Assembly (NCBI GenBank): GCA_001800945.1
Contig: MGWJ01000011.1
Span: 545 to 11,194, forward strand
Reading direction: 5' to 3'
Length of the DNA: 10,650 bases
Origin: Flavobacteria bacterium RIFCSPLOWO2_12_FULL_31_7
GTDB taxonomy: Bacteria > Bacteroidota > Bacteroidia > Flavobacteriales > Flavobacteriaceae
Within the stretch, counting starts at the first letter, position 1. Each line of letters starts with the position of its first letter. The position numbers and the translations under genes were made by a program. The notes beneath the pieces are model-generated. The model was not told where the DNA came from, did no database searches, and was given only the letters and a program-made list of their open reading frames with translations. Below, piece after piece: positions 1-6,390 of the stretch.

Positions 1-1
1 T

Positions 2-649
2 GTTGATCAAATTTTATCGGAAGTCAATGCAAATACTAAAATCATTTTCTTGTGTTCACCAAACAATCCAACCGGAAATTCTTTTTCGGATGAAAGTATC
101 GTAACTTTACTTAAAAACTTCAAGGGTTTAGTTGTGCTTGATGAAGCTTATATCGATTTTTCTTCGAAAGAAAGTTGGTTGTCTGAAATTAATGATTATC
201 CGAATTTAGTCATTTCTCAAACTTTATCAAAAGCTTATGCCATGGCTGGAATCAGACTTGGAATTTTATATGCTTCAGTAGAAATCATTTCGGTTTTAAA
301 CAAAATAAAACCACCCTATAATGTGAATATATTAACGCAGAAAAAAGCAGTTGAAAAATTAGAAAACACAAAAAAAGTAATCAAACAAGTAACTGATATT
401 CAAATTGAAAAAGAATTTTTATTTAAACATTTACTTCAAATAAATTTTATTGAAAAAATATATGAATCGGATGCTAATTTTATTCTGATAAAAGTAGACA
501 ATGCCAATAAAAGATACCAACAATTATTAGAAAATGGTATTGTTGTAAGAAACAGAAGTTCACAACCTTTATGCGAAAATTGTTTACGAATTACTATCGG
601 AACATCTTCAGAAAATTTAAAATTAATTAACACCTTAAAAGTATTATAA
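2..649 (+). CDS. hisC: Histidinol-phosphate aminotransferase HisC (5'-truncated by window edge)
   Basis: PLP-dependent class I/II aminotransferase that converts imidazole-acetol phosphate and glutamate to histidinol phosphate, in the cytoplasm. The reading frame is already open at base 2, so the gene begins before the window. The 215 residues visible, against about 345 for the family, imply that roughly 130 N-terminal residues are missing. Fold-type I hallmarks are clear: SPNNPTG (from base 56), LDEAYIDF (D at 140-142, Y at 149-151, contacting PLP) and SQTLSKAYAMAG, whose lysine at 230-232 is the expected Schiff-base residue, followed by the conserved R of GIRLG. The C-terminal part has the usual RITIGTSSEN segment. 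An in-frame TTG at base 50 is not a real start, because it lies inside the conserved core. The stop overlaps the hisB start (TAATG), suggesting translational coupling. Neighbouring his genes confirm the assignment over other aminotransferases. Confidence 0.96.
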   Translation, partial: VDQILSEVNANTKIIFLCSPNNPTGNSFSDESIVTLLKNFKGLVVLDEAYIDFSSKESWLSEINDYPNLVISQTLSKAYAMAGIRLGILYASVEIISVLNKIKPPYNVNILTQKKAVEKLENTKKVIKQVTDIQIEKEFLFKHLLQINFIEKIYESDANFILIKVDNANKRYQQLLENGIVVRNRSSQPLCENCLRITIGTSSENLKLINTLKVL

Positions 650-1785
650 TGGCAAAGAAAGTATTATTTATCGACCGTGATGGAACTATGATTAAAGAAG
701 TTTCTGATTACCAAATTGATGCTTTTGATAAAATGTATTTCTATCCAAAATGTTTGACTTTTTTAGGTAAAATTGCCAAAGAATTAGATTATGAATTGGT
801 TTTAGTTACGAACCAAGACGGATTAGGAACAGCTATTTTTCCAGAAAATACGTTTTGGCCAGTTCATAATTTTATCATGAAAACCTTTGAAGGAGAAGGT
901 GTGTTTTTTTCAGAACAATGTATCGATAAATCATTCCCAGAAGAGAAATTACCAACTCGGAAACCTGGAACAGGAATGCTAACGAAGTATTTTTCTGAAA
1001 CATATGACTTACAAAATTCTTTCGTAATTGGCGACAGATTAACGGATGTAGAATTGGCGAAAAATCTGGGAGCTAAGGCTATATTTATCAATGATAATAC
1101 GAATTTAGGAACGGCAGAAATTTCTTTAAACGAAACTCAGATCGCAGAAACAATCGCTTTAGAAACTAACGATTGGGAGAATATTTATGAGTTTTTAAAA
1201 TTAGAAAATCGTACAGCTTCCATCGTTAGAAAAACCAATGAAACCGATATTTTTATTACTGTAAATTTAGATGGAACCGGAAAAAGTAACATCAATACAG
1301 GCTTGCATTTTTTTGATCACATGTTAGACCAAATAGCACGTCACGGACAAATGGATTTAGATATTCAAGTTCAAGGCGATTTGCAAGTTGATGAACACCA
1401 CACCATTGAAGATACAGCCATTGCTTTAGGGGAAGTTTTTGCAAATGCGTTAGGAAATAAGTTAGGAATAGAACGTTATGGTTTTTGTTTACCAATGGAC
1501 GATTGCTTAGCACAAGTGGCTATTGATTTTGGAGGAAGAAACTGGTTAGTTTGGGAAGCCGATTTTAAACGTGAAATGATTGGTCAAATGCCCACTGAAA
1601 TGTTTTTTCACTTTTTCAAATCGTTTACAGATGGTGCCAAAGCCAATTTAAATATTAAAGCAGAAGGAACTAATGAACACCATAAAATAGAAGCTATTTT
1701 TAAAGCTTTCGCCAAAGCCATAAAAGTAGCCGTAAAAAGAGATGTTGAAAAAATGATTCTCCCAAGCACAAAAGGAATGTTGTAA
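649..1785 (+). CDS. hisB: Bifunctional histidinol-phosphatase / imidazoleglycerol-phosphate dehydratase HisB
   Basis: Fused enzyme for two histidine steps. Residues ~1-165 are a HAD-superfamily histidinol-phosphate phosphatase: nucleophile D9 and D11 in IDRDGT, motif II T54 in VTNQDG, K105 in RKPGTG, and acidic D129 and D133 in GDRLTDVELA. Residues ~185-378 are imidazoleglycerol-phosphate dehydratase, with the metal-binding patterns LHFFDHML (H220, D223, H224), DEHHTIED (248-255) and NEHHKIE (342-348). The 378-residue length is close to that of enterobacterial fused HisB (about 355). The start codon shares one base with the hisC stop. The phosphatase half differs from the E. coli enzyme: the stretch C91-K105 has a single cysteine and no histidine where E. 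coli HisB has a Cys/His zinc loop. As I recall, Bacteroides HisB has a very similar Cys-poor sequence here, so this is probably lineage-typical rather than damage. Confidence 0.97.
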   Translation: MAKKVLFIDRDGTMIKEVSDYQIDAFDKMYFYPKCLTFLGKIAKELDYELVLVTNQDGLGTAIFPENTFWPVHNFIMKTFEGEGVFFSEQCIDKSFPEEKLPTRKPGTGMLTKYFSETYDLQNSFVIGDRLTDVELAKNLGAKAIFINDNTNLGTAEISLNETQIAETIALETNDWENIYEFLKLENRTASIVRKTNETDIFITVNLDGTGKSNINTGLHFFDHMLDQIARHGQMDLDIQVQGDLQVDEHHTIEDTAIALGEVFANALGNKLGIERYGFCLPMDDCLAQVAIDFGGRNWLVWEADFKREMIGQMPTEMFFHFFKSFTDGAKANLNIKAEGTNEHHKIEAIFKAFAKAIKVAVKRDVEKMILPSTKGML

Positions 1786-1787
1786 AA

Positions 1788-1834
1788 TTTGTTTCAAGAT
1801 AACCTGAAACTTGAAACCTGAAACTTGAAACAAA
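1788..1834. repeat. Inverted/tandem repeat element in the hisB-hisH junction
   Basis: The 49-nt spacer is almost wholly made of one repeated word. CCTGAAACTTGAAA occurs twice back to back (1803-1816 and 1817-1830), and its reverse complement begins the spacer. TTTGTTTCAAG (1788-1798) pairs perfectly over 11 bp with CTTGAAACAAA (1824-1834), which ends immediately before the hisH ATG. A shorter alternative stem of 8 bp uses the first copy (1791-1798 with 1810-1817). The resemblance to GTTTCAAG/TTTCAGG words that I recall from other flavobacterial intergenic regions is from memory. A role in RNA stability or in exposing the hisH start is inference. Confidence 0.8.
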
Positions 1835-2416
1835 ATGAAAATAGTAATTATAGATTATGGCGCTGGAAACATTCAAAGTGTTCAATTTGCCATAAAAAGA
1901 TTAGGTTTTGAAGCTGTTTTGTCTAAAAATCCAATCGAAATTCAACAAGCTGATAAAGTTATTTTTCCTGGAGTTGGAGAAGCGAGTAGTGCGATGAAAA
2001 TGCTCGAAGAAAGTCGTTTAAACCAAATTATTCCTACCTTAAAACAACCTGTTTTAGGAATCTGTTTAGGTATGCAGTTGATGTGTAAATCTTCGGAAGA
2101 AGGCAATACTAAAGGTTTAGGAATTTTTGATGTGGATGTAATTAAGTTTTCGAATGCAGTAAAAGTGCCACAAATGGGCTGGAATAGAATTTACAATTTG
2201 AAATCGAAATTATTTGAAAATATTGAAGAAAAGGAGTTCATGTATTTAGTTCATAGTTTTTATGTCCCGAATACTGACTTAGCTATTGCGAATACGAATT
2301 ATGAGCTAGAATATGCTTCAGCTTTACAGAAAAATAATTTTTACGGCGTACAATTTCACCCAGAAAAAAGTGGAAAAGCAGGTGAACAAATAATAGATAA
2401 CTTTTTGAAATTATAA
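1835..2416 (+). CDS. hisH: Imidazole glycerol phosphate synthase, glutaminase subunit HisH
   Basis: Class I glutamine amidotransferase subunit. It hydrolyses glutamine and passes ammonia to HisF for imidazole ring closure, releasing AICAR. The 193-residue length is normal for HisH. The catalytic triad is visible: nucleophile C77 in LGICLGMQ, with H175 and E177 in VQFHPEKSG. The N-terminal IDYGAGNIQSV and the PGVGEASSAM segment (about 45-54, the oxyanion-strand region) are typical of HisH rather than of other GATases. The ATG start directly follows the 11-bp inverted-repeat arm, and no Shine-Dalgarno is evident, as is usual in Bacteroidetes. hisA follows after a 1-nt gap, although its protein partner is HisF, encoded two genes on. 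Confidence 0.97.
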   Translation: MKIVIIDYGAGNIQSVQFAIKRLGFEAVLSKNPIEIQQADKVIFPGVGEASSAMKMLEESRLNQIIPTLKQPVLGICLGMQLMCKSSEEGNTKGLGIFDVDVIKFSNAVKVPQMGWNRIYNLKSKLFENIEEKEFMYLVHSFYVPNTDLAIANTNYELEYASALQKNNFYGVQFHPEKSGKAGEQIIDNFLKL

Positions 2417-2417
2417 A

Positions 2418-3185
2418 ATGAAGAAAAATAAAATAAGAATTATTCCTGCAATTGATATCATTGATGGAAAATGTGTCCGATTATCGAAAGGAAATTTTAA
2501 AACAAAAATTATCTATAATGATAATCCATTAGAGGTTGCGAAATCTTTTGAAGATCACGGAATTGAGAATTTGCATTTGATTGATTTAGATGGAGCAAAA
2601 ACGGGTAAAATTGTCAATCATAAAGTTTTAGAAACTATTGCCACTCAAACCAACTTAAAAATAGATTTTGGTGGTGGAATTAAAACCAGTGGTGATGTTA
2701 AAATAGCTTTTGAATCTGGTGCAAATCAAATAACAGGTGGAAGTGTTGCTGTAAATGATGCAGAAAAATTTCTGAAATGGATTGAAAGATTCGGACCTGA
2801 AAAAATGATTTTGGGAGCCGATTTTAATCCGTATCAAACTGGAGCAAAAATTGCCATTTCTGGATGGAAAAAAGAATCAACAGAAGATTTGCTACCTTTC
2901 ATTTACAACTATTTACAAAACAAAATTAGCTATGTGGTTTGCACAGATATCAGTAAAGATGGGATGTTATCTGGTCCTAGTTTTGAGATATACAAACAAA
3001 TTTTAGCACATTGTAATACCGAAGAGAATACCAATCATATCAAATTAATTGCTTCTGGTGGCATTTCTGAATTTGACGAAATTCCAAAATTAGCGGATTT
3101 AGGTTGCGAAGGTGTTATCATTGGAAAAGCCATTTACGAAGATCGAATTTCGTTAAAACAATTAGAAAATTATATAATTAAATAA
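2418..3185 (+). CDS. hisA: ProFAR isomerase HisA (phosphoribosylformimino-AICAR-P isomerase)
   Basis: A (beta/alpha)8-barrel enzyme that carries out the Amadori rearrangement of ProFAR to PRFAR, the substrate of HisFH. The first beta-strand, IIPAIDIIDGKCVRL, carries the catalytic D13. The second catalytic aspartate is D177 in VCTDISKDGML. Phosphate-binding loops are visible in DFGGGI (N-terminal half) and in ASGGISEFDE and GVIIGKAIYE (C-terminal half), reflecting the half-barrel duplication. The 255 residues slightly exceed the usual ~240-245, with a short insert around NTEENTNH before strand 7. The start is one nucleotide after the hisH stop, so the two are probably translated together. The DGKCVRLSKG and CTDISKDG signatures separate it from the paralogous HisF further downstream. 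Confidence 0.96.
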   Translation: MKKNKIRIIPAIDIIDGKCVRLSKGNFKTKIIYNDNPLEVAKSFEDHGIENLHLIDLDGAKTGKIVNHKVLETIATQTNLKIDFGGGIKTSGDVKIAFESGANQITGGSVAVNDAEKFLKWIERFGPEKMILGADFNPYQTGAKIAISGWKKESTEDLLPFIYNYLQNKISYVVCTDISKDGMLSGPSFEIYKQILAHCNTEENTNHIKLIASGGISEFDEIPKLADLGCEGVIIGKAIYEDRISLKQLENYIIK

Positions 3186-3245
3186 CGCAGAGGTACACAA
3201 AGATAACTCAAAGTAACGCAAAAAATATTTTGTGAAACTCTGCGA
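3185..3245. repeat. Inverted-repeat element with 10-11 nt periodic units in the hisA-hisF junction
   Basis: CGCAGAG (3186-3192) starts right after the hisA stop and pairs with CTCTGCG (3238-3244). Within the left part, variants of one 8-base word recur at 10-11 nt intervals: ACGCAGAG (3185), ACACAAAG (3195), ACTCAAAG (3206) and ACGCAAAA (3216). Reverse-complement-like versions (TTTTGTGA, CTCTGCGA) lie on the right side. A small inner stem, CAAAA/TTTTG (3219-3232), is also possible. It fills most of the 74-nt spacer. From memory, ACGCAAAG-type words recur in intergenic DNA of flavobacteria. Its function is unknown. Confidence 0.75.
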
Positions 3246-3259
3246 AACAAATTAAAATA

Positions 3260-4015
3260 ATGCTCACAAAAAGAATCATTCCTTGTTTAGATATTAAAAA
3301 CGGAAGAACAGTAAAAGGCGTCAATTTTGTGGATTTAATTGATGCTGGTAATCCGGTTGAATTAGCCAAAAAATATTCAGAAACTGGTGCGGACGAATTA
3401 GTTTTCTTAGATATTTCGGCAACTGAAGAACGCAGAAGAACTTTAATCAACTTAGTTAGAGAAGTGGCGGAAACCATCAACATCCCGTTTACAGTTGGTG
3501 GCGGTATAAATTCTGTGGAAGATGTTGAACTACTTCTGAAAAATGGAGCCGATAAGGTTTCGATTAATTCTTCAGCAGTTAAAAATCCAGATTTAATTAA
3601 TCAATTGGCTCAAAGATTTGGGAGTCAATGTGTAGTAGTAGCTATTGATGCAAAAAGAATTGACGGAATTTGGAAAGTACATTTAGTCGGTGGAAAACAA
3701 GCCACAGAACTAAATTTATTCGATTGGGTAGTGGAAGTTGCGAATCGCAGTGCGGGTGAAATTTTATTCACTTCCATGGAAAACGACGGCACAAAAGACG
3801 GATTTGCCAATGAAGCTTTACATACGATTTCAAAATTAGTAAACATTCCAATTATTGCTTCGGGTGGTGCTGGAAATCAACAAGATTTTGCAGATGCTTT
3901 TACAATAGGAAATGCGGATGCGGCTTTAGCAGCCAGTGTATTTCACTTCGGAGAAATAGAAATTCCAGAATTGAAACAATTTTTGAAAAAACAGAATATA
4001 GAAGTAAGAATATAG
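3260..4015 (+). CDS. hisF: Imidazole glycerol phosphate synthase, cyclase subunit HisF
   Basis: A (beta/alpha)8-barrel cyclase that combines ammonia from HisH with PRFAR to give imidazole glycerol phosphate and AICAR. The length of 251 residues is standard. Both catalytic aspartates sit at their canonical positions: D11 in RIIPCLDIKNGR and D130 in CVVVAIDAKR. Phosphate-binding loops TVGGGINS (about 78-85) and ASGGAGNQQDF (C-terminal half) are present, as is the LFTSMENDGTKDG segment equivalent to the HisA second-half signature. The ATG is preceded by an A-rich stretch (AAATTAAAATA), the usual translation-start context in Bacteroidetes. It is separated from hisA by a repeat-filled 74-nt spacer. 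Confidence 0.97.
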   Translation: MLTKRIIPCLDIKNGRTVKGVNFVDLIDAGNPVELAKKYSETGADELVFLDISATEERRRTLINLVREVAETINIPFTVGGGINSVEDVELLLKNGADKVSINSSAVKNPDLINQLAQRFGSQCVVVAIDAKRIDGIWKVHLVGGKQATELNLFDWVVEVANRSAGEILFTSMENDGTKDGFANEALHTISKLVNIPIIASGGAGNQQDFADAFTIGNADAALAASVFHFGEIEIPELKQFLKKQNIEVRI

Positions 4016-4020
4016 TTAAC

Positions 4021-4073
4021 AACACAGATTAAAGGAATTATTAAAATTTTTAGAAATTTCTCTAATCTGCGTT
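4021..4073. repeat. Inverted-repeat element in the hisF-hisIE junction
   Basis: AACACAGATTA (4021-4031) pairs with TAATCTGCGTT (4063-4073) in an 11-bp stem with one mismatch (A4024 opposite C4070). The loop contains the short palindrome AGAAATTTCT (4052-4061). The hisF stop lies 5 nt before the left arm, and the hisIE start lies 16 nt after the right arm. The ACAGATTA/TAATCTG words differ from those in the two preceding his spacers. They resemble, from memory, another set of flavobacterial intergenic hairpins. There is no U-run after the right arm, so it does not look like an intrinsic terminator. Confidence 0.75.
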
Positions 4074-4089
4074 TAAAAATAATACAAAA

Positions 4090-4683
4090 ATGAAATTAGA
4101 TTTTACAAAAAATAGCTTAATACCAGCCATTATTCAAGACAACGAAACCAAAACTGTTCTGATGTTAGGTTATATGAATCAGGAAGCATTAGACCAGACT
4201 TTAGCCACTCAGAAAGTTACTTTTTTCAGTCGTTCTAAAAATAGATTATGGACAAAAGGTGAGGAAAGTGGCAACTTTTTAAACTTAGTTTCAATCAAAA
4301 ACGATTGTGATAACGACACACTTTTAATTCAAGTTAATCCCGTTGGACCAACTTGTCACACGGGTTCTGATTCGTGTTGGCAAGAAAATAATGTTTTCAA
4401 TTATGGCTTTCTTTCGAAATTAGAAAACACGATTCAAGAAAGAAAAGAAAACGCCACTTCAGAAAAAAGTTATGTGGCTTCTTTATTCGAAAAAGGAATC
4501 AATAAAATGGCTCAAAAAGTAGGTGAAGAAGCCGTGGAAGTGGTCATTGAAGCCAAAGATAATAATGATGATTTATTTCTATCAGAAAGCGCCGATTTGC
4601 TATTTCACTACTTAATTCTTTTACAAGCTAAAGGTTTTAGATTAAATGACATAGTGAATGTATTGAAGAATAGAGAAAAGTAA
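4090..4683 (+). CDS. hisI: Bifunctional PR-AMP cyclohydrolase / PR-ATP pyrophosphohydrolase HisIE
   Basis: Fused enzyme for steps two and three of histidine synthesis. Residues ~1-105 are HisI (PR-AMP cyclohydrolase): MLGYMNQEAL, FFSRSKNRLWTKGEESGN, then NDCDNDTLL with Mg-binding D72, D74 and D76. C73, C89 (in PTCHTG) and C96 (in SDSCW) are the expected zinc ligands. Residues ~108-197 are HisE (PR-ATP pyrophosphohydrolase, MazG-like all-alpha fold), with KVGEEAVEVVIEAK (143-156) and ESADLLFHYLILL (166-178) providing the acidic metal-binding helix residues. The 197-residue length fits the fused form (about 200). It is the last his gene in the run, and the next gene starts about 77 nt later. 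All key metal ligands are intact, so both activities are expected. Confidence 0.96.
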   Translation: MKLDFTKNSLIPAIIQDNETKTVLMLGYMNQEALDQTLATQKVTFFSRSKNRLWTKGEESGNFLNLVSIKNDCDNDTLLIQVNPVGPTCHTGSDSCWQENNVFNYGFLSKLENTIQERKENATSEKSYVASLFEKGINKMAQKVGEEAVEVVIEAKDNNDDLFLSESADLLFHYLILLQAKGFRLNDIVNVLKNREK

Positions 4684-4760
4684 TGTAATTATCAAAAAAA
4701 CGATAGTAAAATACAAATAGATGTTCCTGATTTTTCTTACTTTTAGTGAAAATTAGAAAT

Positions 4761-5156
4761 ATGAGATTTCATACTAGAAAATGGGTAAAACCTGAAGATT
4801 TAAATGCCAACGGAACCTTATTCGGAGGACAATTATTGGCTTGGATTGATGAAGAAGCGGCTTTGTATTCCATCGTGCAATTAGAAAACCCTAAAGTGGT
4901 TACGAAATACATGAGTGAAATTAATTTCATGAGTGCAGCCAAACAAGGCGATATTGTAGAAATTGGTATCGATGTAGTAAAATTTGGTTCCTCTTCTTTG
5001 GTCTTAAAATGCGAAGTTCGAAATATGATGACACGTGAAAAAATCATTACAATTGATAATATCACAATGGTAAATTTAGACGAAGACGGAAAATCGAAAC
5101 CACACGGAAAAACACAAATTGAATTCATTGAAGATCGTTTAGGAAACTCTAAATAG
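4761..5156 (+). CDS. Acyl-CoA thioesterase, hotdog fold (YciA/BACH-like)
   Basis: Probably hydrolyses fatty acyl-CoA to free acid and CoA in the cytoplasm. The protein starts RFHTRKWVKPEDLNANG and contains the hotdog-family signature NANGTLFGGQLLAWIDEEAA. In that signature the N and G of the turn, the GG before the long central helix, and the helix acidic residue are all present. It continues with KYMSEINFMSAAKQGDIVEIG and a strand-rich C-terminal half ending in VNLDEDGKSKPHG. One hotdog domain (~131 residues) is the normal size for this subfamily. The start is ambiguous: an in-frame GTG at 4746 would add five residues (KIRN region). I prefer the ATG at 4761 because a -7-like TACTTTTA (4738-4745) runs right up to the GTG and the conserved sequence begins at RFHTRKW. 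The substrate chain length cannot be told from sequence. It is probably not part of the his operon functionally. Confidence 0.88.
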   Translation: MRFHTRKWVKPEDLNANGTLFGGQLLAWIDEEAALYSIVQLENPKVVTKYMSEINFMSAAKQGDIVEIGIDVVKFGSSSLVLKCEVRNMMTREKIITIDNITMVNLDEDGKSKPHGKTQIEFIEDRLGNSK

Positions 5157-5176
5157 TTACTTATTCTAAAATTTCA

Positions 5177-5293
5177 CTTGCACGAATTAACGAATTTTTC
5201 TTTGAGTGTAAAATTTGTATCGACTTTGTCGATTAATAATTCGAATTAATTTTTTAAAATTCAAATGAAGCATATTCGTAAATTCGTGGCAAA
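5177..5293. repeat. Long inverted-repeat element between thioesterase and epimerase genes
   Basis: This occupies most of the 159-nt spacer. The left arm CACGAATTAACGAAT (5181-5195) pairs with ATTCGTAAATTCGTG (5274-5288) over 15 bp with a single mismatch. The outer TTGC (5178-5181) and GCAA (5289-5292) extend the pairing around a one-base bulge. Inside are a compact hairpin, ATCGAC-TTT-GTCGAT (5219-5233), and a palindrome, AATTCGAATT (5238-5247). The whole is a nested, mobile-repeat-like structure of about 115 bp with no coding potential. The CACGAATT/AATTCGTG word resembles, from memory, repeats seen between genes in other flavobacteria. No target-site duplication is obvious. Confidence 0.8.
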
Positions 5294-5315
5294 TTAATTC
5301 ATATTATAATTTTTA

Positions 5316-6329
5316 ATGCAAGTAAAACTCCATCATTACAACTTAAAATTAAAACACAATTTTAAAATTTCTCGTTTATCTTTTGATGTCAAACCCACGT
5401 TAATTGTAGAATTAATTAGCAATGGAATTTCGGGTTTTGGAGAAGCTACTGAAAATGCGTATTATGAATTAGATACGTTTAAAATTGCGGCTGATATTGA
5501 AAAACTAATTCCAATCATTGAACAATTAGTTACTCTTTCTCCAGATGAATTTTGGAATAAATTAAATCCGTATTTATTGCATAATAGATTCGCTTTATGT
5601 GCTTTAGATATTGCTTTTCATGATTTATTCGCCAGAAAAAAAGGGAAGAAATTATACGAATTATGGAATTTAAACATTTCAAATAATCCTTTAACAAATT
5701 ATACGATTGGAATTTCTATTATCGAGGAAATGGTTCTGAAAATGAAAGCCATGCCTTGGCCAATTTACAAAATCAAATTGGGAACTCCAGATGATATTCA
5801 AATCGTAAAAGCACTTCGCAAAGAAACCAACGCGATTTTCCGTGTGGATGCAAATTGTGGTTGGACAGTCGAAGAAACCATTGAAAATTCCATTATTTTA
5901 AAAGATTTAGGTGTAGAATTTATCGAACAACCTTTAAAAGCTGATGATTATTTAGGTCACGCTGAAGTTTTTAAACATTCGGTTTTACCTATTATTGCCG
6001 ACGAAAGTTGTATTGAAGAAGAAGATGTTTTTAAATGTCATAACTATTTTCACGGTGTCAATATTAAATTGATGAAATGCGGAGGAATTACGCCTGCTTT
6101 ACGAATGATTGCTCAAGCGAAATCGTTAGGTTTGAAAACGATGGTGGGTTGTATGACTGAAAGTACAATTGGAATTTCAGCTATCGCACATTTATTACCA
6201 TTTTTAGATTATATTGATATGGATGGCGCATTATTATTAGAAAAAGATATTGCAACCGGAGTTTCTATCGATTTTGGAAAAACAATTTATGCTAATGAAA
6301 ATGGAACGGGAGCGAAGTTAATTTGTTAA
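5316..6329 (+). CDS. Dipeptide epimerase (L-Ala-D/L-Glu epimerase-like), enolase superfamily
   Basis: Member of the muconate-lactonizing subgroup of the enolase superfamily, most like L-Ala-D/L-Glu epimerases, which invert the second residue of murein-derived dipeptides during cell-wall peptide recycling. The N-terminal capping domain (~1-120) includes GFGEATENAYY. The barrel carries the two-base acid/base set: the K-x-K pair K152 and K154 (IYKIKLG) on one face and K251 (VNIKLMKCGG) on the other. Metal ligands are D178 (RVDANCGW), E204 (FIEQPL) and D229 (IADESC). GCMTESTIG and the D-x-D motif D301-M-D303 near the C-terminus are typical of dipeptide epimerases, where the D-x-D binds the substrate amino terminus. 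The 337-residue length is normal. Substrate specificity varies widely among dipeptide epimerases and cannot be fixed here. The ATG at 5316 follows an AT-rich spacer. Confidence 0.88.
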   Translation: MQVKLHHYNLKLKHNFKISRLSFDVKPTLIVELISNGISGFGEATENAYYELDTFKIAADIEKLIPIIEQLVTLSPDEFWNKLNPYLLHNRFALCALDIAFHDLFARKKGKKLYELWNLNISNNPLTNYTIGISIIEEMVLKMKAMPWPIYKIKLGTPDDIQIVKALRKETNAIFRVDANCGWTVEETIENSIILKDLGVEFIEQPLKADDYLGHAEVFKHSVLPIIADESCIEEEDVFKCHNYFHGVNIKLMKCGGITPALRMIAQAKSLGLKTMVGCMTESTIGISAIAHLLPFLDYIDMDGALLLEKDIATGVSIDFGKTIYANENGTGAKLIC

Positions 6330-6390
6330 TGAATCAATGTGTAAATTATCAATTTATTTTTCTATATTTATATTTCAAACATACTCAAAC

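Noticed and set aside
1648..1885. Two overlapping minus-strand ORFs of 61 codons with FQVSGF-like peptides
   Set aside because: They read through the hisB end, the 1788-1834 repeat and the hisH start. The peptide motif is just the translated TTTCAAG/TTTCAGG repeat, with no independent support for coding.
4769..5128. 119-codon minus-strand ORF
   Set aside because: Lies entirely inside the well-supported thioesterase gene in antisense and shows no recognisable domain; typical of stop-poor complement in AT-rich coding DNA.
6337..6390. Possible N-terminal hydrophobic extension of DUF2461 (signal-like KLSIYFSIFIF)
   Set aside because: Conserved family sequence begins at the ATG at 6391 and the 221-residue length then fits the family. 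The extension is AT-rich spacer, and the family is not known as secreted.
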